NCBI GenBank assembly: GCA_023428085.1
Contig: JAEYZK010000189.1
Location: 1-7,819 of the forward strand
DNA: 7,819 nucleotides
Reading direction: 5' to 3'
From: Pseudomonadota bacterium
GTDB lineage: Bacteria; Myxococcota; Myxococcia; Myxococcales; Anaeromyxobacteraceae
The notes under the pieces are model-generated. The model worked only from the letters and a program-made list of their open reading frames with translations. It made no database searches and had not been told where the DNA came from. Below, in pieces: positions 1-3,944 of this stretch (positions within the stretch are counted from its first letter, which is position 1; each line of letters starts with the position of its first letter). A program made the position numbers and the translations under genes.

Positions 1-522
1 CGCGCCGCCCGTGCGCGCACCGTGCTCGTCGGCGGGCTCGGCATCGGGTTCACGCTCCGGGCCGCCCTCGACGCGCTGCCGGCGGAGGCGCGCGTCGTCG
101 TCGCCGAGCTCGTCCCCGCGCTGGTGACCTGGAACCGCGGGCCGCTGGGCGCCGCGGCGGGCCACCCGCTCGCGGACGCGCGGGTCGAGGTCGTGGAGCG
201 CGACGTGCTGTCGGTCGCCGCCGGGCGGCCCGGCCGCTTCGACGCGGTGCTGCTCGACGTGGACAACGGGCCTGCCCCCCGCGGCGGGGTGGTGGGGCGG
301 CCCGAGAACGCCGCGCTCTACGGGGTCGCGGGCGCGGCGACGTGCGCGGCGGCGCTCCGGCCGGGCGGTGTGCTCGCGGTCTGGTCGGCGGGCCCCGCGC
401 CTGGGTACTTGAGGACGCTCGGGCACGTCGGGCTCGCCGCCTCCTCGCAGGTAGTGCCGGCGCGCGCGGGCGGAGGCGGTCGCGGAGGCGGGCGGCACGT
501 CGTCTTGCTCGGAGTGAAATGA
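1..522 (+). CDS. Spermidine synthase-like / SAM-dependent methyltransferase-fold protein, 3' part
   Basis: The frame is open from the first base to a TGA at 520-522, giving 173 residues with no N-terminus. The GTG at 22 falls inside the first beta strand of the fold, so it is not the true start. A glycine-rich nucleotide-binding loop (VGGLGIG, about nt 31-51) is followed by an acidic residue ending strand 2 (VVAELVP) and by a strand-4 motif DAVLLDVDNGP at nt 241-273. Next come a conserved-looking N..LY segment and LRPGGVLAVWS. This order matches the Rossmann domain of the polyamine aminopropyltransferase/spermidine synthase family. The usual catalytic Asp motif of true spermidine synthases is not clearly present, so polyamine synthesis is not assured and the protein may be a methyltransferase-like relative. 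The C-terminus is short and glycine-rich. The stop codon touches the heptamer array that follows. Confidence 0.75.
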   Translation, partial: RAARARTVLVGGLGIGFTLRAALDALPAEARVVVAELVPALVTWNRGPLGAAAGHPLADARVEVVERDVLSVAAGRPGRFDAVLLDVDNGPAPRGGVVGRPENAALYGVAGAATCAAALRPGGVLAVWSAGPAPGYLRTLGHVGLAASSQVVPARAGGGGRGGGRHVVLLGVK

Positions 523-570
523 TCAGTTGTCAGTTGTCAGTTGTCAGTTGTCAGTTGTCAGTTGTCAGTT
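523..570 (+). repeat. Heptanucleotide tandem array (TCAGTTG)n, 6 full copies plus 6 bases
   Basis: Six identical TCAGTTG units run without a mismatch from 523 to 564, followed by TCAGTT at 565-570. The array starts on the base after the stop codon of the upstream gene. It is much richer in A and T than its surroundings. Short tandem heptamers of this kind are known in several bacterial groups, notably cyanobacteria, but their function is unsettled. Here the array is the left half of an inverted pair with the (GTGAACT)n array downstream. Confidence 0.97.
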
Positions 571-583
571 TGCGGTTGCCGCA
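571..583 (+). other. Small perfect hairpin between the two heptamer arrays
   Basis: TGCGG (571-575) and CCGCA (579-583) are perfectly complementary around a TTG loop. The hairpin sits between the two arrays and would form the tip of a larger imperfect stem if their CAGTT and AACTG cores pair. A run of 10 unpaired bases (584-593) on the right side makes the larger structure asymmetric. The stem is short and could arise by chance; its position is what makes it notable. Confidence 0.5.
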
Positions 584-590
584 GCAGCGT

Positions 591-627
591 GTGAACTGTG
601 AACTGTGAACTGTGAACTGTGAACTGT
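591..627 (+). repeat. Heptanucleotide tandem array (GTGAACT)n, 5 full copies
   Basis: Five identical GTGAACT units run from 591 to 625, with GT following. The AACTG core is the reverse complement of the CAGTT core in the left array, while the two linking bases differ (GT on the left, TG on the right). The two arrays are therefore imperfect inverted copies of each other. The last unit (619-625) provides the GTG start of the lipoprotein gene. Each of the four earlier GTGs opens a five-codon frame that ends in TGA or TAA. Confidence 0.97.
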
Positions 628-1020
628 AAACCCATCACCACCGTCCTCGCCCTCGCCCTGGCCGCGGCCGCCTGCGACCGTGAACCCGAGGCGGAGCACG
701 TCGCCGACGTGCGCGCGATCTGCGCGTCGCTCGCGGCGAGCGGCGCGGGCGCGGCGGAGGCGGAGGCGCTGCTCGGGCCGGCGTCGTGGACGGGCTGCGG
801 CGCCGGCTTCCCGCCGGCGTCCGGGGCGGACCGGTGCCCGCGCGACGGCACGCCGATCTGCATCCGGGTCTGGGCGCACCGCGCCCACCGGGCGTCCACG
901 TGCGGCGGGTTCGCGTGCAGCTACGGCTGCGAGCTCCGGGCGCCCGCGGGCGATCCGGAGGCGACCTGCGCGGTCCGCTTCTTCGACGGCGACGAGCGAC
1001 CGCCCGCGCCGGAGCCCTGA
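619..1020 (+). CDS. Cysteine-rich putative lipoprotein, unknown function
   Basis: A 133-residue protein with a type II signal peptide: a short N-terminus with one Lys, a hydrophobic LALALAAAA stretch, and a lipobox AAAC with the lipidated Cys at residue 19. Asp follows at position +2; in enterobacteria this keeps lipoproteins in the inner membrane, but the rule may not hold here. The mature part has eight further Cys (35, 60, 73, 81, 95, 100, 104, 117), enough for four disulfides, which suits an extracytoplasmic protein. The C-terminal tail is Pro- and Glu-rich. GTG at 619 is the only in-frame start before the lipobox. It lies inside the last GTGAACT repeat and has no Shine-Dalgarno sequence. 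The gene is convergent with the sigma factor gene, 15 bp away. I do not recognise the family. Signal peptide and coding bias make it likely to be a real gene. Confidence 0.75.
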   Translation: MNCKPITTVLALALAAAACDREPEAEHVADVRAICASLAASGAGAAEAEALLGPASWTGCGAGFPPASGADRCPRDGTPICIRVWAHRAHRASTCGGFACSYGCELRAPAGDPEATCAVRFFDGDERPPAPEP

Positions 1021-1035
1021 GACGCGGGCGACCGC

Positions 1036-1707
1036 TCACGCGGCGGGCAGGATCTCCGCGAGGACGGCGCGCACGATCCGATCGCACCGCTCCGCGGGGA
1101 ACGGGAACGCGTCGCTCGCGCTCCGCCCGAGCTCGCGGGTGAGGACGTCGCGCAGCGCGGCGCGCGCGCGGTGGAGGCGCACCTTCACCACGGCCTCGCT
1201 GACGCCGAGCGCCTGGGCCGCCTCCTCGGTCGAGAGCCCCTCCACCTCGCGCAGCAGGATCACGGTGCGGTGGATCGGGGGGAGCCGGTCGATGGCGCTC
1301 TCGAGCAGCGCGAGCGCCTGCCGCGAGGCGGCGCGCTCCTCCGGGGTGGGCGGGTCCGGCATGGAAACCTCCGTGTGGCCGGCCTCCACCGGCACGTGGT
1401 GGCGGCGCTTGCGGACGCGGCCGAGCGCCTCGTTGATCCCGATCCGCACGAGCCACGTGGAGAACGAGGAGAGCCCCTCGAACTCGCCGAGCGCCGCGTA
1501 CGCCCGGAGGTAGGCCTGCTGCATCGCGTCCTCCGCCTCGGCCTCGTCGCGCAGGATGCCGCGCACCGCCCGGTACAGCCGGCTGTTGTGGCGGCGCATG
1601 AGCACCTCGAACAGCGCAGCGTCGCCGGCCCGGACCCGGGCGACGATCTCCTCGTCGGCGGGGTAGGCCTCGGGGCGGAGCCGCGAGGACGGCAGCACGG
1701 CGGTCAT
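1036..1707 (-). CDS. ECF-family RNA polymerase sigma factor (sigma-70 family)
   Basis: A 223-residue sigma factor directing RNA polymerase to a specific promoter set. Region 2 spans about residues 32-102 (ALFEVLMRRH, then DEAEAEDAMQQAYLRAY, then FSTWLVRIGINEAL). Region 4 spans about 134-187, with LPPIHRTVILLREVEGLS followed by the helix-turn-helix EEAAQALGVSEAVVKVRLHRAR. Regions 1.1 and 3 are missing, as usual for ECF factors. A tail of about 30 residues follows region 4 (around FPAERCDRIVRAVLAEI) and may carry extra control. The frame stays open upstream, but ATG at 1705-1707 is chosen because it has an excellent Shine-Dalgarno sequence. The gene ends convergent to the lipoprotein gene, so no anti-sigma gene follows it. 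The gene upstream on the same strand, a CoA-binding protein, also does not look like an anti-sigma factor. Function as a sigma factor is secure; its signal and regulon are unknown. Confidence 0.95.
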   Translation of the reverse strand: MTAVLPSSRLRPEAYPADEEIVARVRAGDAALFEVLMRRHNSRLYRAVRGILRDEAEAEDAMQQAYLRAYAALGEFEGLSSFSTWLVRIGINEALGRVRKRRHHVPVEAGHTEVSMPDPPTPEERAASRQALALLESAIDRLPPIHRTVILLREVEGLSTEEAAQALGVSEAVVKVRLHRARAALRDVLTRELGRSASDAFPFPAERCDRIVRAVLAEILPAA

Positions 1708-1710
1708 GTC

Positions 1711-1717
1711 CACCTCC
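1711..1717 (-). promoter_or_regulatory. Strong Shine-Dalgarno sequence fixing the sigma factor start
   Basis: On the minus strand GGAGGTG lies 3 bases before the ATG at 1705-1707, or 5 bases counted from GGAGG. It matches the 16S rRNA 3' end at seven positions. It rejects the upstream extension of the frame, which reads as a low-quality Arg/Pro-rich stretch. Confidence 0.85.
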
Positions 1718-1742
1718 GACGCGGGAGCCCGGCGAAGGTTAC
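1718..1742 (-). promoter_or_regulatory. Possible ECF-type promoter of the sigma factor gene (GTAACC-N15-CGTC)
   Basis: The minus strand reads GTAACC at 1742-1737 and CGTC at 1721-1718 with 15 bases between. ECF promoters typically carry an AAC-containing -35 element and a CGT-type -10; Caulobacter SigF sites use GTAACC. This would suggest autoregulation. The difficulty is that transcription would start around 1710-1712, inside the Shine-Dalgarno sequence, leaving almost no leader. The -10 may therefore be wrong or the match may be chance. Confidence 0.3.
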
Positions 1743-1820
1743 CGGCGTCACCTCGGACGGCCCTCCTCCATCCGAGAGCACGGACCGGAGGACACGCCAT
1801 GGAAGAGAGACGCCCCGAGC

Positions 1821-2288
1821 CTACGCGCGCTCGGCCGCGAGCTTCCGCTTGCGGAACCAGCCGTGGAGCCGGTGCCCGAAGCCCGTCCCGGGCAGGACCA
1901 TGAACGGGCACAGGTCCGTCACGGGGGTCACGCCCGCGGCCGCGCACTGCGCGAGGGCCGCGGGCGAGGCCGCGCCCGGACCGCCGCCGCGGTGGAACCA
2001 GAGCGCGCGCACACCGGCCTCGAGGGCCTCGCGCGCGGCGCGCTCGGCGGCGGCGGGGGGGACGAGGAAGTACGCGCCTTCCACAGGAGGGGTGATCTCG
2101 GCCACGCTCGCGAACGCGGGCCGACCGTCCACCTCCGGGACCGCGGGGTTCACCGGCACGACGTCGTAGCCGCGCGCCAGGAACGCCTCGTACACCCTGC
2201 GGGAGAAGTCGGCGCGGTCGCGGGACACGCCGACGAACGCGATGCGGCGGAGCTGCAGGAATCGTTCGGCTGCCTGGATGGCGCTCAC
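1821..2288 (-). CDS. CoA-binding domain protein (CoA_binding_2 / YccU-like)
   Basis: A 155-residue cytoplasmic protein with a single Rossmann-like CoA-binding fold, related to the small YccU-type family and to the N-terminal part of succinyl-CoA synthetase alpha. RRIAFVGVSRDRADFSRRVY (residues 14-33) is the nucleotide-binding loop. YDVVPVNPAVPEVDGRPAF (41-59) matches the family pattern V.PVNP...V.G..A. A later PVTDLCPFM segment (122-130) holds the position of the usual D-x-C-P motif. The C-terminal extension LPGTGFGHRLHGWFRKRK is basic and not part of the minimal domain. The GTG start at 2286-2288 is preceded by GAGGAGG; the frame upstream runs antisense through the neighbouring repeat gene and is not coding. 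Lengths and motifs fit the family; ligand and biological role are unknown, as for most members. It is codirectional with the sigma factor gene but 113 bp away, so shared transcription is only possible. Confidence 0.9.
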   Translation of the reverse strand: MSAIQAAERFLQLRRIAFVGVSRDRADFSRRVYEAFLARGYDVVPVNPAVPEVDGRPAFASVAEITPPVEGAYFLVPPAAAERAAREALEAGVRALWFHRGGGPGAASPAALAQCAAAGVTPVTDLCPFMVLPGTGFGHRLHGWFRKRKLAAERA

Positions 2289-2289
2289 G

Positions 2290-2306
2290 GGGCCTCCTCG
2301 GGGCCC
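2290..2306 (-). promoter_or_regulatory. Ribosome-binding site of the CoA-binding gene held in a short hairpin
   Basis: On the minus strand GGGCC (2306-2302) and GGCCC (2294-2290) pair around a seven-base loop that carries most of the GAGGAGG Shine-Dalgarno sequence. The GTG start follows the stem by one base. The structure could present or hide the site. Five G/C pairs are easily formed by chance in this genome, so a control role is speculative. Confidence 0.35.
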
Positions 2307-2341
2307 AGCGTAGCGCAGTCCGGGGGAGGTGGGAGACACCG

Positions 2342-2379
2342 GGTGGGCGGGGCGATCCAGTCCGGCCGCCCCGCCCACC
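2342..2379 (-). terminator. 13-bp perfect stem-loop downstream of the repeat-protein gene
   Basis: GGTGGGCGGGGCG (2342-2354) and CGCCCCGCCCACC (2367-2379) are exact inverted copies around a 12-base loop. On the minus strand the stem begins 15 bases after the repeat-protein stop and ends 53 bases before the CoA-binding start, the place expected for a terminator or processing barrier. No T-run follows on either strand, so it is not a classical Rho-independent terminator. U-less stems are frequent in high-GC bacteria. Confidence 0.55.
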
Positions 2380-2394
2380 GTGACCCCTGGCAGC

Positions 2395-2736
2395 CTACTC
2401 GGTGGTCGTCCCGGTGTCGGTGCCCATGCCGGTGTCGCCCGTCGTGCCGGTCCCCATGCCGGTGTCGCCGAGCGTACCGGTGCCCATCCCGGTGTCGCCG
2501 AGCGTACCGGTGCCCATGCCCGTGTCGCCGGTGACGCCCGTGCCCATCCCCGTGTCGCCGGTGACGCCCGTGCCCATCCCCGTGTCACCGGTGGTGCCGG
2601 TGCCCATGTCCGAGCTCGTGTCGGTGCTGGTGTCGCTCGTCGCGCTGCTGCCCGTGTCGTCCGTCGCCAGCGCCCGCCCGCTGAGAGCGAGGGCGGCCAG
2701 CCCTGCGACCAGCAGGTACCTCATCTTCTTCGCCAT
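2395..2736 (-). CDS. Small secreted acidic repeat protein (ten-residue MGTGxxGDTG repeats)
   Basis: A 113-residue protein. Residues 1-24 are a typical Sec signal peptide (MAKKMR, hydrophobic core, cleavage likely after ALA). After an S/T/D linker (25-43), six exact-length units of pattern MGTG-xx-GDTG fill residues 44-103, with xx in the order TT, VT, VT, TL, TL, TT. A divergent seventh unit ends the protein. The mature chain has no Lys, Arg, His, Cys or aromatic residue, and one Asp in every unit, so it is strongly acidic and probably unstructured unless it binds cations. ATG at 2734-2736 is chosen because GGAGGGGGAA stands four bases upstream and a signal peptide follows at once. I do not recognise a family. 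A surface, matrix or calcium-binding role is conceivable but unproven. The antisense frame reads as Val/Pro repeats and is a shadow. Confidence 0.8.
   Translation of the reverse strand: MAKKMRYLLVAGLAALALSGRALATDDTGSSATSDTSTDTSSDMGTGTTGDTGMGTGVTGDTGMGTGVTGDTGMGTGTLGDTGMGTGTLGDTGMGTGTTGDTGMGTDTGTTTE
2398..2607 (-). repeat. In-frame 30-bp tandem repeat, seven units
   Basis: The plus-strand marker CCCAT recurs at 2423, 2453, 2483, 2513, 2543, 2573 and 2603, an exact 30-bp period. Units 2453-2482 and 2483-2512 differ at one base, and so do units 2513-2542 and 2543-2572. In both pairs the change is a synonymous Gly codon (GGC or GGG) just before the Met. The period is a multiple of three, so gain or loss of units keeps the reading frame. 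Confidence 0.95.
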
Positions 2737-2986
2737 TTGATTCCCCCTCCAAGTGCGTGCCACCGCTCCATGCGGCAGCCGCCGCCGCCAGGCGCTCACC
2801 CTTTCGATCGATGCCCGGACGACGCCCCGGCCGCAGGTCCTGACCTCCGCCGTGGCTGCGAGAAAGCTGCGCACGCCGGGCCCTCGTACAACGGGTTCGC
2901 GGCGATCGGGCGCGGGGTGCGCACACCGTCACCGCTCCGGTTGGAGCGCCGCCGAGCAGGCATCCGCGCCCTACGTTGCCGTCGCA
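2737..2986. other. 250-bp divergent intergenic region
   Basis: This region separates the leftward repeat-protein gene from the rightward glycosyltransferase gene and must hold promoters for both. Frames crossing it translate into Arg/Pro/Ser-rich sequence without domain features, so I call no gene. Apart from the ribosome-binding site at 2741-2750, I see an 8-bp palindrome GTGCGCAC at 2917-2924. A CGATCGAT stretch lies near 2804. No confident -35/-10 pair is visible on either strand. Confidence 0.6.
2741..2750 (-). promoter_or_regulatory. Purine-rich ribosome-binding site fixing the repeat-protein start
   Basis: The minus strand reads GGAGGGGGAA, then TCAA, then ATG. It selects the start that gives a proper signal peptide instead of the 46-residue upstream extension. 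Confidence 0.75.
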
Positions 2987-3937
2987 ATGGACTCGAGCGT
3001 CGTCGCGGTGGTCCCCGCCCACCTCCGGAGCCCTCGCGACGCGGCCTGGCTCCGGCGGTGCGCGGACGCGCTCGCGCGCGAGGGCGTGATCCGGAGGATC
3101 GTCGTGGTGGACGACGCGAGCCCCGTCCGCCTGCCGCTGCTGCCCCGGCGCGCGGAGGTCCTCGCGCTCGCCCGCCGGTCCGGACCCGCCGCCGCCCGCA
3201 ACCGGGGGATCGACCGGGCGCTCGCGCTCGGCGCTCGCGCCGTCGTCTTCACCGATCACGACTGCGTGTGCGACCCGGGCTGGGCCGCGGCGCTCGTCCG
3301 CGGGCTCGCGGCGGGCCACGCCGGGGCGAGCGGCGTCACGCGCGCCCTGGGGCGGACCCTCCTCGACCGGTACCAGGACTTCGCCGGCGCGATGAACGGG
3401 CGGTGGGCGCTCCCCGGTCACGCCGCGCTCCTCTACGGGCCGTCCTGCAACCTCGCGGTCCGGGCGGAGGCGCTCGCGGCGGTCCGCTTCGACGAGACGT
3501 TCCCGTCGGCGGCGGGCGAGGACCTCGAGTTCTGCCACCGGCTGCGCCGGCTCGGGCCCATCGCGTTCGTCCCCGGCGCCGTCGTCCGGCACGACTTCGG
3601 GTACGGCGGGACGCTCCGCGGGCTCGGCCGGTTCCTCGGGCAGATCCGCCGCTACGCCTCGGCCGATCCGCTCCTCTGGGAGAAGCACCCGGAGCTCCGC
3701 GCCGCGCGCTCGGAGGCGTGCGCCGCCGCCGACGTCCTCGCCGCCGCCCCGCCCCTCGACCCCGGCGCCTACCGCCGCGCCGCGCTGTCCCGGGTCCAGC
3801 CCCGTTCGCTCGTGCCCGCGTTCTTCGTCCTCCGCCACCTGGCGCGGGCGGCCTACCGGCGCGGCCAGCGCCTGCCCGCCCGCCGCCGCACGCCCGCGGC
3901 CGGCGGCGCCCTGCCCGGCGCGCCCGCGCCCGTGTGA
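2987..3937 (+). CDS. Family 2 (GT-A fold) glycosyltransferase
   Basis: A 316-residue transferase that would move a sugar from a nucleotide-sugar donor to a glycan or lipid acceptor on the cytoplasmic side of the membrane. It opens with the GT2 pattern VVAVVPAHLRS, then IVVVDDAS (38-45), then the donor segment RSGPAAARNRGIDRAL. The metal-binding DxD motif appears as FTDHDC (Asp 90 and 92). GPSCNLAVRAEAL (151-163) and GEDLEFCHR (177-185) supply the acceptor-side and catalytic acid motifs. No strong membrane segment is seen; the C-terminus is Arg- and Pro-rich. ATG at 2987 fits the start of the first beta strand; the frame upstream is non-coding in character. No Shine-Dalgarno sequence precedes it, so translation may be weak or leaderless. 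The ABC exporter gene starts 7 bp after its stop, so the two form an operon and probably share a product. Donor and acceptor are unknown. Confidence 0.88.
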   Translation: MDSSVVAVVPAHLRSPRDAAWLRRCADALAREGVIRRIVVVDDASPVRLPLLPRRAEVLALARRSGPAAARNRGIDRALALGARAVVFTDHDCVCDPGWAAALVRGLAAGHAGASGVTRALGRTLLDRYQDFAGAMNGRWALPGHAALLYGPSCNLAVRAEALAAVRFDETFPSAAGEDLEFCHRLRRLGPIAFVPGAVVRHDFGYGGTLRGLGRFLGQIRRYASADPLLWEKHPELRAARSEACAAADVLAAAPPLDPGAYRRAALSRVQPRSLVPAFFVLRHLARAAYRRGQRLPARRRTPAAGGALPGAPAPV

Positions 3938-3944
3938 TCCCACC

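Noticed and set aside
523..627. CRISPR array
   Set aside because: The units are 7 bp, directly adjacent and without spacers, so these are simple tandem repeats.
1024..1035. GCGG-GCGA-CCGC mini-hairpin with a GNRA-type loop between convergent genes
   Set aside because: Four base pairs are too few in such G/C-rich DNA, and there is no T-run on either side.
635..1456. Minus-strand frame overlapping the lipoprotein and the sigma factor genes
   Set aside because: Arg/Pro/Ala-rich sequence without motifs, out of frame with the sigma factor; a shadow of both genes.
1752..1776. CTCGGA/TCCGAG inverted repeat downstream of the CoA-binding gene
   Set aside because: A 6-bp stem with a 13-base loop and no T-run is too weak to call a terminator.
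2402..2740. Plus-strand Val/Pro repeat frame opposite the acidic repeat protein
   Set aside because: It lacks a signal peptide and a ribosome-binding site at its start. The minus strand has both, so this is the antisense reading of the 30-bp repeat.
2748..2762. Minus-strand TGGCACG followed by TTGG, resembling a sigma-54 promoter before the repeat-protein gene
   Set aside because: The -12 element should be TTGC with fixed spacing. Here the spacing is one base short and GC is replaced by GG, both normally inactivating. It also lies too close to the start codon.
2753..2986. N-terminal extension of the first GT2 gene by 78 codons
   Set aside because: The extension is Arg/Ser/Pro-rich with no fold features, and the GT2 domain begins directly at the ATG at 2987.
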